The notes beneath the pieces were generated by a model. It saw nothing but the letters and a program-made list of their open reading frames with translations. It was not told the origin of the DNA and searched no databases. A stretch of 64,000 nt of DNA from Alphaproteobacteria bacterium. GTDB taxonomy: Bacteria > Pseudomonadota > Alphaproteobacteria > Micropepsales > Micropepsaceae. The position numbers were made by a program, and so were the translations under genes. This document shows positions 1-7,741 of the stretch, one piece after another. How positions within the stretch are numbered: the first letter of the stretch is position 1; each line of letters opens with the position of its first letter. The stretch lies in contig JACADY010000026.1 in NCBI GenBank assembly GCA_013389115.1, forward strand, positions 1-64,000, read 5' to 3'.

Positions 1-114
1 CCGCGCTGGCTCCATCGCTACAACTGGCACCGCCCACATGGTAGCTTGAAGGCAACTACACCCATCAGCCGACTCGGCCTCACCGAGAACAACCTATTGA
101 GGCTCCACAGCTAG
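1..114 (+). mobile_element. 3' end of an IS481-like transposase (partial)
   Basis: Reading frame 1 is open from the window edge to a TAG at 112-114 and encodes 37 residues containing YNWHRPHGSL and, further on, ISRLGLTENNLLRLHS. This is the characteristic C-terminal end of IS481-family DDE transposases (integrase core, last helix region). Only the tail lies in the window, so whether the element is complete upstream cannot be told. No recognisable inverted terminal repeat follows before motA; instead a palindrome begins at the base after the stop codon. Confidence 0.8.
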
Positions 115-149
115 AGCAAGATGCCGATTCAATTTGAACGCATCTTGCT
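115..149. repeat. Palindromic repeat after the transposase stop
   Basis: Arms AGCAAGATGC (115-124) and GCATCTTGCT (140-149) are perfect inverted repeats, and an inner TTCAA/TTGAA pair extends the stem with an asymmetric internal loop. It could be a terminator for the transposase or a dispersed intergenic repeat. No second copy is visible in this window. Confidence 0.6.
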
Positions 150-288
150 ATGGGCCCTGCCGTCGCATCCGGCGGTAACGCCGCATAAACCCTGAGTTTT
201 GAGTTATCCTTAAATATCCTCAATCACAATCATGGACATCCGTTTGGCGGCCGGAAGAACGCACGGCCGCGCGGGGGAGCGCGCGTCT

Positions 289-1161
289 ATGGTTCAGCTT
301 GGCGGAATCGCCGTCGTCTTCATTATGGTGTTCGGCGGTTTCATCCTCGCCGGCGGCAAACTGGACGTCATCATCAAGTCGGCGCCTCATGAGATGATCA
401 TGATCGGCGGCGCGGCGCTTGGCGCGTTTCTGATCGGCAATTCGCTGGGCACGCTCATTCAGACAGGCGGAGAGTTTGTAAAGCTCGTCACTGGGCCCAA
501 ATGGAAGGCAAAGGACTATAACGACCTCTTGGCCTTGCTCTTCCTGCTCTGCAAGACGATGAAGTCGAAGGGCCTGATCGCGCTCGAGCAGCATATCGAG
601 AAGCCGGAAGAATCCTCGATCTTCAAACGCTATCCCCGCATCACGCACGACCACTTCGCCATCGACTTCATCTGCGACACCCTGCGCATGATGACGATGA
701 GCCTGGAGGACCCCCACCAGGTCGAGACCGCGATGGAAAAGCAGCTTGAGAAGCACCACCACGAGGCCTCCGGCCCCTCTCACGCGCTTCAAGGCATGGC
801 CGACGCCCTCCCCGCGCTCGGCATCGTCGCCGCCGTGCTTGGCATCGTCAAAACCATGGGCGCCATCAGTGAGCCGCCTGAAGTGCTGGGCAAGATGATC
901 GGCTCGGCTCTTGTCGGTACATTTCTTGGCGTATTCCTCGCCTATGGCCTCGTTGGCCCCATTTCGACGCGGCTGAAGCAGATCTGCGATGAGGAAGCGC
1001 TGTTCTATCACGTCATCCGCGACGTGCTGGTCGCGCACCTGCATGGCAACTCGCCGCAAGTTTCCGTTGAGATCGGCCGCGGCTCGGTGCCATCGAGCGC
1101 GCAGCCCAGTTTCGCCGAACTGGAAAAGGCGCTGCAGACGATCCCGCCCGAGACGGGCTAA
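289..1161 (+). CDS. motA: Flagellar motor stator protein MotA
   Basis: MotA is the proton-channel stator subunit that, with MotB, couples ion flow to torque on FliG in the inner membrane. The protein has the family layout: two N-terminal membrane helices (about residues 2-20 and 33-50), a large charged cytoplasmic loop, and two C-terminal helices, the third carrying the conserved segment LPALGIVAAVLGI. It ends at a usual length of 290 residues. I start it at ATG 289, preceded by GGGGGAG at 273-279; an upstream in-frame ATG at 232 would add a hydrophilic 19-residue tail not expected in MotA. No motB follows, although the two usually form an operon. The gene is bounded by repeats on both sides. 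Confidence 0.93.
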   Translation: MVQLGGIAVVFIMVFGGFILAGGKLDVIIKSAPHEMIMIGGAALGAFLIGNSLGTLIQTGGEFVKLVTGPKWKAKDYNDLLALLFLLCKTMKSKGLIALEQHIEKPEESSIFKRYPRITHDHFAIDFICDTLRMMTMSLEDPHQVETAMEKQLEKHHHEASGPSHALQGMADALPALGIVAAVLGIVKTMGAISEPPEVLGKMIGSALVGTFLGVFLAYGLVGPISTRLKQICDEEALFYHVIRDVLVAHLHGNSPQVSVEIGRGSVPSSAQPSFAELEKALQTIPPETG

Positions 1162-1162
1162 A

Positions 1163-1229
1163 GCAACGTGCGGAAAAGCATGTCCCCGCAAAGGCGGGGA
1201 TGGGTACCGGTTTTCCGCGAAGACGTTGC
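1163..1229. repeat. Long imperfect hairpin repeat
   Basis: Nested inverted repeats: GCAACGT/ACGTTGC (1163-1169 with 1223-1229), GCGGAAAA/TTTTCCGC (1170-1177 with 1211-1218) and CCCCGC/GCGGGG (1184-1189 with 1194-1199). It begins two bases after the motA stop and has the look of a dispersed REP-like element that may also terminate motA transcription. Confidence 0.65.
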
Positions 1230-1245
1230 GACAATCAAAGGAGAC

Positions 1246-1284
1246 AGAGCGGCATGCCTTCAATCCGAATGGTCACGCCGCTCT
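1246..1284. repeat. Second hairpin repeat downstream of motA
   Basis: AGAGCGGC (1246-1253) pairs with GCCGCTCT (1277-1284), with further imperfect pairing inside. It overlaps the stop codon of the small gene on the opposite strand, so it sits between convergent genes and could act as a bidirectional terminator. Confidence 0.55.
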
Positions 1285-1483
1285 AAAGCGGTTTGCTGCG
1301 CAAGAGTGCGGTGACGGCAAAGACGACCACGCCGCCAAGGAAGATACCGGCGCTGATCGCCGCATCGATCGGCCAATCGCTCAAGAGCACGAAGCTGCCC
1401 GCGGTCACCATGCCCGCCAGCTGCGCCGCAATCCGCTCCAGCCCCTTCCCACGCATGGAGAAAAGTCTATCGCGGTTCGCCAA
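1283..1483 (-). CDS. Small hypothetical membrane protein
   Basis: A 66-codon frame (57 codons if the ATG at 1456 is used instead of the TTG at 1483) encodes two hydrophobic segments, around LAGMVTAGSFVLLSDW and ISAGIFLGGVVVFAVTALL, ending in RSKPL. The composition is typical of a real two-helix membrane protein and no better gene occupies the strand. I do not recognise a family. Neither start has a clear ribosome binding site, which lowers confidence. Its stop lies inside the hairpin at 1246-1284. Confidence 0.4.
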   Translation of the reverse strand: MANRDRLFSMRGKGLERIAAQLAGMVTAGSFVLLSDWPIDAAISAGIFLGGVVVFAVTALLRSKPL

Positions 1484-1543
1484 ACGAAAAAGCGCCGGAT
1501 TAAGTCTTCGTTAACGCTATGAAGCGATGCGGCGAGACGGCGC

Positions 1544-3037
1544 TCACACGGCGTCGAACACGATCCCTTGCGCGAGCGGCAAGGCATTCGAGTAATTGAG
1601 TGTCGCTGTCTGCCGGCGCATATAGGCGCGCCAGGAATCAGAGCCCGACTCCCGCCCACCGCCCGTTTCCTTCTCGCCCCCGAACGCGCCGCCGATTTCC
1701 GCCCCCGAAGGCCCGATATTGACGTTGGCGATCCCGCAATCGGATCCCGACACCGATAAGAAGCGTTCCGCCTCCTGCATGTCGCGCGTGAAGATGCAGC
1801 TCGACAGTCCCTGCGGCACGTCGTTTTGCAGCGCGATCGCGTCGTCGAGCGCCTCGTAGGTCATGACATAGAGAATGGGCGCAAAGGTCTCGGTTTTGAC
1901 GATGGCCGTCTGCTGCGTCATCTCTGCGATTGCCGGCCGCACATAGGCCGCGTTGGGGTAGAGATTGGCGAGCACCCGCCCGCCCCCCGACACCGCGCCG
2001 CCATCTGCGCGCACCTGTTGCAGCGCCTGCTCCATCCGGGAAAAACTTGCCATGTCGATGAGCGGTCCGACCAGCACACCATCTTCCTGCGGGTTGCCGA
2101 TGCGGATGCGCGCATAGGCGCCCTGCAGCGCCGGGATCAGTCGGTCGCGCACGCTCTCATGCACAAAGAGCCGGCGCAGCGACGTACAGCGCTGGCCCGC
2201 CGTGCCGACAGCGGAAAAGACGATCGCCCGGACGGCGAGCGCAAGATCGGCGCTCGGCGCAACGATCATCGCGTTGTTGCCGCCAAGCTCGAGCAGCGAG
2301 CGGCCAAAGCGCTGCGCGACGAGCGGCGCGACGGCCCGGCCCATCGCCGTTGAGCCCGTCGCGCTGATGAGCGGCAGCCGGGGATCGCGCGCGATCTGCT
2401 CGCCCGCCTCGCGCCCCCCGATGACGATTTGCGAAAGCCCCTCGGGTACGCCGCCGAACTTCGCCGCCGCGCGCGCGAACAGCGCCTGCACGGCAAGGGC
2501 CGTCAGCGGCGTCTTCTCCGACGGCTTCCACACGACGGAATTGCCGCACACAAAGGCAAGCGCGGCATTCCACGCCCATACCGCGACGGGAAAGTTGAAG
2601 GCCGTGATGCAGCCGATCGCGCCCAGGGGATGCCATGTCTCCATCATGCGATGGCCCGGCCGCTCCGACGCGATGGTGAGGCCATAGAGCTGGCGCGAAA
2701 GCCCGACCGCGAAATCGCAGATGTCGATCATCTCTTGCACTTCGCCAAGACCCTCTTGCAGGATCTTGCCCGCTTCGAGCGTCACGAGCTGGCCAAGCTC
2801 CGCCTTGCTGGCACGCAGTTCCTCGCCGAACAGCCGCACAAGTTCGCCGCGCCGTGGCGCCGGCACCTCGCGCCATTGCAGGAACGCCTGATGCGCCCTG
2901 GCGATCTTCGCCTCGATGCCAGGCGCATCATCGCTGACGACACGGCCGATCTGCGATCCGTCGATGGGCGTGCGCACGCTCATGGAACCCTGCGTCGGAT
3001 TGAGCCCGAAATGGCGGAAAAGCGCGGTATGGGTCAT
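1544..3037 (-). CDS. amaB: ALDH7-type aldehyde dehydrogenase (L-aminoadipate-semialdehyde dehydrogenase)
   Basis: Predicted to oxidise 2-aminoadipate 6-semialdehyde to 2-aminoadipate with NAD+ in lysine catabolism. The 497-residue protein matches antiquitin/ALDH7: ERPGHRMMETWHPLG (about 125-139), FNFPVAVWAWN (147-157), catalytic Glu250 in LELGGNN, catalytic Cys284 in GQRCTSLRR, and the C-terminal GPSGAEIGGAFGGEKETGGGR segment that is typical of this subfamily. It is the last gene of a three-gene operon (6 bp after the thiamine-diphosphate enzyme) with a saccharopine dehydrogenase-like gene, which supports the lysine assignment. Substrate is inferred from subfamily and context; the symbol follows the bacterial lysine-pathway name. 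Confidence 0.9.
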   Translation of the reverse strand: MTHTALFRHFGLNPTQGSMSVRTPIDGSQIGRVVSDDAPGIEAKIARAHQAFLQWREVPAPRRGELVRLFGEELRASKAELGQLVTLEAGKILQEGLGEVQEMIDICDFAVGLSRQLYGLTIASERPGHRMMETWHPLGAIGCITAFNFPVAVWAWNAALAFVCGNSVVWKPSEKTPLTALAVQALFARAAAKFGGVPEGLSQIVIGGREAGEQIARDPRLPLISATGSTAMGRAVAPLVAQRFGRSLLELGGNNAMIVAPSADLALAVRAIVFSAVGTAGQRCTSLRRLFVHESVRDRLIPALQGAYARIRIGNPQEDGVLVGPLIDMASFSRMEQALQQVRADGGAVSGGGRVLANLYPNAAYVRPAIAEMTQQTAIVKTETFAPILYVMTYEALDDAIALQNDVPQGLSSCIFTRDMQEAERFLSVSGSDCGIANVNIGPSGAEIGGAFGGEKETGGGRESGSDSWRAYMRRQTATLNYSNALPLAQGIVFDAV

Positions 3038-3043
3038 GGGAGT

Positions 3044-4708
3044 TCAGCCTTTCGCCTGCGCCGCCGCGCGGATGGCGCTCAGCGTCGTGGTGGAAGTAAT
3101 GGCTTCAGGATCGATGGTGATCTCGATGAGCGCGGGCCCCTTGCAGGCAAGCGCCGCCTCGAACGCCGCCTCGAAATCCGCCGTTGCATCGACGCGCGCG
3201 CCGAATGCGCCATAGGACTTGGCAAGCGCGGCGAAATTGGGATTGTGCAATTGGGTCGCGATCACCCGGCCCGGGAAATGCCGTTCCTGATGCATGCGGA
3301 TGGTGCCGTACATGCCGTTGTTGAAAACGAGAACGATGATGGGCACTTGGTATTGAACCGCGGTTGCCAGTTCCTGCCCTGTCATGAGGAAACAGCCATC
3401 CCCCGCAAGCGCAACGACGATGCGCTCGGGAAAGACGAGCTTCGCCGCGATCGCCGCCGGCACGCCATAACCCATCGCCCCCGAGGTGGGCGCAAGCTGG
3501 CTCGGGTAGGACCGGTGCAGATAAAAGCGATGCGCCCAGCCCGCATAGTTGCCGGCGCCGTTGGTCAAGATGGCATCATCCGGAAGCCGCAGGTTGAGAT
3601 AGGCAAAGAGGTCGGAAGGATTGACGGCGCCCGGCGCCGTTACGGGACGGATGAACGCCTCATAATCCGCCCGTGCCTCGCGCCGCCATGCGCTCCAGCG
3701 CGGCGCCTCCGCCGGATGCAGGGCCGCGATCGCGCGGGCAAAGGCAGGGATCCCCGCATTGATGGCAAGGTCGGCCTGATAGACGCGGTTCAGTTCCTCC
3801 GCACCCGGATGAACATGGATGAGCGTTTGCGATGGCCTTGGCACGGACAGCCGCGTATAGCCGCCCGTCGTCATTTCGCCAAGCCGTGGCCCGACCGCAA
3901 GAAGCAGATCGCAGTGATCGAGCCTGCGCGCGAGCTTGGGATCGATACCGATGCCGAAATCGCCCACATAGTTGGGATGGCGGTTGTCGAGGCGATCCTT
4001 CGCGCGGAACGATGTGCCGGTGGGAAGGTCGAAGGCTTCGATGAAGCGGCGCATGTCGCGCACGGCTTCGCCCGTCCACCCGCCCCCGCCCAGCATGAGG
4101 AGCGGCCGCTCCGCCCTGGCCAAAAGGGCCGCAAGTTGTTCGATATCGGCCATGCCAGGCGCGCCGGCACTGGGCCGCGCCTGCTTGAGCGGAACATCGG
4201 GACAGGCCTCGCCCAGCATGTCTTCGGGAAGCGCGAGCACGACCGGCCCCGGTCGACCGCTCATCGCCGTTGCAAAGGCCCGCGCGATGAACTCGGGAAC
4301 CCGCTCGGCGACATCGATCTGCGCCACCCATTTCGCCATCGGCGCGAACATGTGCCGATAGTCGATTTCCTGGAAGGCTTCGCGCTCCATGTCCGTGCGC
4401 GCGACCTGACCGATGAAGAGGATCATCGGCGTTGAATCCTGGAACGCCGTATGGACGCCGCAGGCCGCATGCGTTGCCCCCGGCCCCCGCGTCACAAAGC
4501 AGATTCCCGGCCGCCCGGTCAGCTTGCCATAGGCCTCCGCCATGTTGGCGGCGCCACCTTCATGCCGGCAGGTGATGAGCTGGAAACGCTCGGCCGCGCC
4601 GTGCAAGGCATCGAGCACTGGGAGATAGCTCTCCCCCGGCACGCAGAACCCCATCTGCGCGCCGTGAACGAGAAGCGCCTCGACAAGGGCGGTGGCGGCG
4701 CTGCGCAT
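3044..4708 (-). CDS. Thiamine-diphosphate-dependent enzyme, acetolactate synthase-like
   Basis: A 554-residue member of the ALS/benzoylformate decarboxylase superfamily. The N-terminal Pyr domain carries the activating glutamate in RHEGGAANMAEAYG (Glu50), the middle domain follows at about 190-320, and the C-terminal PP domain has the ThDP/Mg signature GDGCF followed by NNGMYG. It lies between a saccharopine dehydrogenase-like gene (3 bp away) and ALDH7, so it probably works in the same lysine pathway rather than in valine synthesis; there is no ilvH-type small subunit nearby. The actual substrate cannot be read from the sequence. Confidence 0.82.
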   Translation of the reverse strand: MRSAATALVEALLVHGAQMGFCVPGESYLPVLDALHGAAERFQLITCRHEGGAANMAEAYGKLTGRPGICFVTRGPGATHAACGVHTAFQDSTPMILFIGQVARTDMEREAFQEIDYRHMFAPMAKWVAQIDVAERVPEFIARAFATAMSGRPGPVVLALPEDMLGEACPDVPLKQARPSAGAPGMADIEQLAALLARAERPLLMLGGGGWTGEAVRDMRRFIEAFDLPTGTSFRAKDRLDNRHPNYVGDFGIGIDPKLARRLDHCDLLLAVGPRLGEMTTGGYTRLSVPRPSQTLIHVHPGAEELNRVYQADLAINAGIPAFARAIAALHPAEAPRWSAWRREARADYEAFIRPVTAPGAVNPSDLFAYLNLRLPDDAILTNGAGNYAGWAHRFYLHRSYPSQLAPTSGAMGYGVPAAIAAKLVFPERIVVALAGDGCFLMTGQELATAVQYQVPIIVLVFNNGMYGTIRMHQERHFPGRVIATQLHNPNFAALAKSYGAFGARVDATADFEAAFEAALACKGPALIEITIDPEAITSTTTLSAIRAAAQAKG

Positions 4709-4711
4709 CGC

Positions 4712-5791
4712 TCAGAGCCCCCGCGCGTAATAGCGCCCGAAGCGGTTGTTGAGGAAGTCCGAAAGCCTGGCCTGTTCCTGCCGGACAAAGCCGCGAGACG
4801 GCAGCCGCCCGTCGAAGAGCATGTCCGTCATCGCGCAGATGCCCGCAGCCGTCGTAATCTGTATCGCGCTCATCAATTTGCCATCGACCGTTTGCGCATA
4901 GACTTTCTTGGCATAGCTCTCTTGGGTCAATCGCCCCTCGCGCCAGCCCGAAACGGTGACGAAGATCAGCACCACATCCTGATAGGTGATGGGGATTGCC
5001 GTTTCGAGCACGTCTTTCAGCACATCGCGCCGCTGCGACAGGCGTAAATCGCGCACCAGCATCTTGATGATGTCGCGGTGCCCGGGATAGCGCACGGTTT
5101 TATAGTCGAGATTCTCGACCCGTCCCATCAGCGTTTCGCAAAGCGTGCCAAGCCCGCCCGAGGTATTGAACGCTTCATAGGTGATGCCATCGAGCGAGAA
5201 CGCCTCGATCTCCTCGAGCGCGGGCACTTCGCTGAGGACGCCATCGCGAATGGCCTCGCACGGATTGCAATATTCGTTGATGAGCCCGTCCGTCGACCAG
5301 GTGAGATTGTATTTGAGCGCATTCGTCGGATAGACGGGAAGCGCGCCTACACGCATATGCACATCGCGCAGGCGATCGAACTTTTGCGCAAGGTCATGCG
5401 CCACGATGGAAATATAGCCGGGCGCGAGGCCGCATTGCGGAATGAAGGCGCTGTCCGCGCCCTCGGCGAGCGCCTTCACCGCGCGCGTGCTCTCCACGTC
5501 CTCGGTCAGGTCGAGATAATGCGCCTTGGCCCGGCGTGCCGCGCGCGCGATGGCGGGCGTATAGTTGAAGGGCATGGCCGAGAGCACCGCGCTGTGTCCA
5601 TCGATCGCGTCATGCAGCACCGCTTCTTCCGCCGCATCAATGAGCGCAAGCGTGCAATTGCGCCGCGGCATCCGCTCCAAGCTCTCTGCATCGCGGTCTG
5701 CGATCGTGATCTGGTACTCGCCTGTCTCGCTGAGCAGCGAGGCGATGGCGCCCCCAATCTTTCCGGCCCCGAAAAGGATGATGCGGCGCAT
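4712..5791 (-). CDS. Saccharopine dehydrogenase family protein
   Basis: About 359 residues, starting with a Rossmann fold (GAGKIGGAIASLL, residues 8-20) and continuing with the saccharopine dehydrogenase catalytic and C-terminal domains (CGLAPGYISIVAHDLA; NTSGGLGTLCETL; KTVRYPGHRDII). The expected reaction is cleavage of saccharopine to glutamate and aminoadipate semialdehyde, the substrate of the ALDH7 enzyme three genes on. I start at ATG 5791, which has GGGAGAG upstream; the frame stays open a further 41 codons to 5914, but that would run into the divergent regulator's promoter. No lysine-ketoglutarate reductase is visible here, so the first pathway step would have to be encoded elsewhere. 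Confidence 0.88.
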   Translation of the reverse strand: MRRIILFGAGKIGGAIASLLSETGEYQITIADRDAESLERMPRRNCTLALIDAAEEAVLHDAIDGHSAVLSAMPFNYTPAIARAARRAKAHYLDLTEDVESTRAVKALAEGADSAFIPQCGLAPGYISIVAHDLAQKFDRLRDVHMRVGALPVYPTNALKYNLTWSTDGLINEYCNPCEAIRDGVLSEVPALEEIEAFSLDGITYEAFNTSGGLGTLCETLMGRVENLDYKTVRYPGHRDIIKMLVRDLRLSQRRDVLKDVLETAIPITYQDVVLIFVTVSGWREGRLTQESYAKKVYAQTVDGKLMSAIQITTAAGICAMTDMLFDGRLPSRGFVRQEQARLSDFLNNRFGRYYARGL

Positions 5792-5901
5792 GAACTCTCT
5801 CCCACTCCCCGTGTCGATAGGCCGCAATGCTGTCAGGCAGCCCAGCCGGAAAGAAGGGTGCGAAGCGCCGAAAGCGCGGGTATAGTCAGACAGAAAGACG
5901 G

Positions 5902-5915
5902 AATGATCAATCATT
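5902..5915. promoter_or_regulatory. Palindrome abutting the lrp start codon
   Basis: AATGAT-CA-ATCATT is a perfect 14-bp inverted repeat ending on the base before the ATG of the Lrp-type regulator and 110 bp upstream of the divergent lysine operon. Its position suits an autoregulatory operator. It occupies the place where a Shine-Dalgarno would be, so translation may be leaderless or weakly initiated. Confidence 0.5.
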
Positions 5916-6350
5916 ATGACTGAATTATCGACAACCGATCAGCGCCTGATCGCCGCCTTGCGCGCGAATGCGAGGGCCCCGGTCGCCGCGCTGGCCCGTC
6001 AGCTTGGCCTTGCCCGCTCGACCGTGCAGGAGCGGATCGCGCGGCTGGAGCGGGACGGCGTCATTGCCGGCTACACCGTGAGGCTCGGCGCCGAAACGCT
6101 GGGCCGGCAGATCGGCGCCCATGTGATGATCAGCGTTGATCCCAAGCAAAACGAACGCGTCGTTGCCAGCCTGAAGCGGATCCCGGCCATCCGCTCGCTC
6201 AGCGCCGTTTCGGGCACCTATGATCTCATCGCGGTGCTGGGCGCCGAGACGACGGCCGAAATCGACGCCGTGCTGGACCAGATTGGCCACATGCAAGGCA
6301 TTGATCGCACGATGAGCTCGATCATCCTGTCGGTGAAATTCGAGAGGTAG
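5916..6350 (+). CDS. Lrp/AsnC family transcriptional regulator
   Basis: A 144-residue protein with an N-terminal AsnC-type winged helix (TDQRLIAALRANARAPVAALARQLGLARSTVQERIARLERDGVI, residues 7-50) and a RAM effector-binding domain. It is transcribed away from the saccharopine dehydrogenase/ThDP/ALDH7 operon across 124 bp, the usual arrangement for a local regulator of amino-acid catabolism; lysine or a related compound is the likely effector. The start is fixed by homology, although no ribosome binding site is seen because a palindrome fills the preceding 14 bases. Confidence 0.92.
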   Translation: MTELSTTDQRLIAALRANARAPVAALARQLGLARSTVQERIARLERDGVIAGYTVRLGAETLGRQIGAHVMISVDPKQNERVVASLKRIPAIRSLSAVSGTYDLIAVLGAETTAEIDAVLDQIGHMQGIDRTMSSIILSVKFER

Positions 6351-6356
6351 GGCGTC

Positions 6357-7568
6357 TCACCCCGTCGGCAGCTCGCGCACCTTATAGCCGGCCGCGCGGA
6401 TCCTCGCCGTAACGTCCCGCGCATGGGCAAGGTCGCGCGCTTCGATCGAGAGCCGCAATTCGGCGAGCTTTGCCGGCACATGCGTCAGCATGCGGTTATG
6501 CGACACCTCGATGATATTGGCGCCTGCATCGCCCACCATGGTGGCGATCTTGGCAAGAATGCCGGGCCTGTCCTCGATCTCGACCGAGAGCGTCAGGATG
6601 CGCCCCTCGCGTGAGAGTTCCCGTAGGATCACGGTTGAAAGCAGGCGCGGATCGATGTTGCCGCCGCACAGAATGAGGCCCACATTGCGGCCCCGAAACA
6701 GATCCTGCCGCTCGAGCAGCGCGGCAAAGCCCGCCGCGCCCGCACCTTCAACGACCGTTTTCTCAATCGACAAGAGGAGCGCGATCGCCCGCTCGATCTT
6801 CTCCTCATGCACAAGGATGATGTCCGAAACGAGCTCCTTGACGATGGGAATGCATCGCTCGCCCACCTGCCGCACGGCGATGCCCTCGGCAATGGTTTGC
6901 CCGCCAATGGCGTGTTCCTCGCCCGTCACCGCATCGCGCATGGCGGCATAGAACTGCGTCTCGACGCCATAGATTTCGATTGAGGGCTTGATCCCCTTGG
7001 CCGCGATCGCGCAGCCCGAAATGAGCCCGCCCCCGCCCACCGGCACGATCAGACAATCGATTTCGGGGAACTGCCGCAGCATCTCAAGCGCGATCGTCCC
7101 CTGACCCGCGATCACGAGGTCATCATCGTATGGATGCACGAAGACGAATTTGTTTTCCTGCGCCAGTTGTTGCGCGCGCGCATAGGCGTCTGTGAGCGTG
7201 GCGCCCTCCACGAGCACCCGCGCGCCGAAATCCATCGTGTGCTTGACCTTCACGAAGGGCGTCCCCTCCGGCATCACGATCGTGGCGGGAATGCCAAGCC
7301 GCTGGGCGTGATAGGCAACGCCCTGCGCGTGATTGCCGGCCGACATTGCGATCACGCCGCGCGAGCGCTCCTCCGGCGTCAGCGACAAAAGCTTGTTGAG
7401 CGCGCCGCGTTCCTTGAACGATGCCGTGAACTGCAAGTTCTCGAATTTGAGATAGACATTCGCCCCCGTCATTTTCGAGAGCGTTTGCGAGCGGTGGCAG
7501 GGCGTGTTGAGGACCGCGCCTTCGATGCGGGCGGCGGCCGCCTCGATATCCGAAAGAGTGACGCTCAA
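6357..7568 (-). CDS. ilvA: Threonine ammonia-lyase with C-terminal ACT domain
   Basis: PLP-dependent conversion of threonine to 2-oxobutanoate and ammonia. The fold-type II lyase domain has the PLP lysine in FTASFKERGALNKL, the asparagine/serine motif SAGNHAQGVAYHA and the glycine-rich phosphate loop VPVGGGGLISG. An ACT-like domain follows (VEIEDRPGILAKIATMVGDAGANIIEVSHNR). About 403 residues matches the short, ACT-bearing TdcB/IlvA class. I start at TTG 7568, which has AGGGAGG five to six bases upstream; the next in-frame ATG at 7610 lies inside the tRNA gene and is not credible. Biosynthetic versus catabolic role cannot be decided. Confidence 0.88.
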   Translation of the reverse strand: MSVTLSDIEAAAARIEGAVLNTPCHRSQTLSKMTGANVYLKFENLQFTASFKERGALNKLLSLTPEERSRGVIAMSAGNHAQGVAYHAQRLGIPATIVMPEGTPFVKVKHTMDFGARVLVEGATLTDAYARAQQLAQENKFVFVHPYDDDLVIAGQGTIALEMLRQFPEIDCLIVPVGGGGLISGCAIAAKGIKPSIEIYGVETQFYAAMRDAVTGEEHAIGGQTIAEGIAVRQVGERCIPIVKELVSDIILVHEEKIERAIALLLSIEKTVVEGAGAAGFAALLERQDLFRGRNVGLILCGGNIDPRLLSTVILRELSREGRILTLSVEIEDRPGILAKIATMVGDAGANIIEVSHNRMLTHVPAKLAELRLSIEARDLAHARDVTARIRAAGYKVRELPTG

Positions 7569-7601
7569 GAACCCCTCCCTGCCGGATACGAAGTAAGGAA
7601 A

Positions 7602-7676
7602 TGGTAGCACCGGCCGGATTTGAACCAGCGACCAAGGGATTATGATTCCCCTGCTCTACCACTGAGCTACGGTGCC
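7602..7676 (-). tRNA. tRNA with CAU anticodon (Ile2 or elongator Met)
   Basis: A 75-nt cloverleaf with encoded CCA: acceptor GGCACCG/CGGTGCT (including a G1-U72 wobble), D-arm GCTC...GAGC, anticodon stem GGGGA/TCCCT with loop ATCATAA (anticodon CAU), and T-arm GCTGG-TTCAAAT-CCGGC. The variable and T-arm run TTGGTCGCTGGTTCAA closely resembles the minor isoleucine tRNA (lysidine-modified CAU) of enteric bacteria, and there is no initiator-type three G-C anticodon stem. I favour tRNA-Ile2 but cannot exclude elongator Met. Confidence 0.93.
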
Positions 7677-7741
7677 ACAAGCCGCTGAAGCGGCTGGGCC
7701 GCTTCGGAAGCTGCGGATGTAAGGCGGCAGGGCTCAAAGTG

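Noticed and set aside
2429-4435. Long open frame (668 codons) opposite the ThDP enzyme and ALDH7 genes
   Set aside because: Arg-rich, no recognisable domain, and it mirrors the codon pattern of the two well-supported genes on the minus strand; high-GC shadow frame.
3044-4708. Naming the ThDP enzyme ilvB or ilvG
   Set aside because: It lacks an adjacent small regulatory subunit and lies in a lysine-type operon, so a valine biosynthetic name would mislead.
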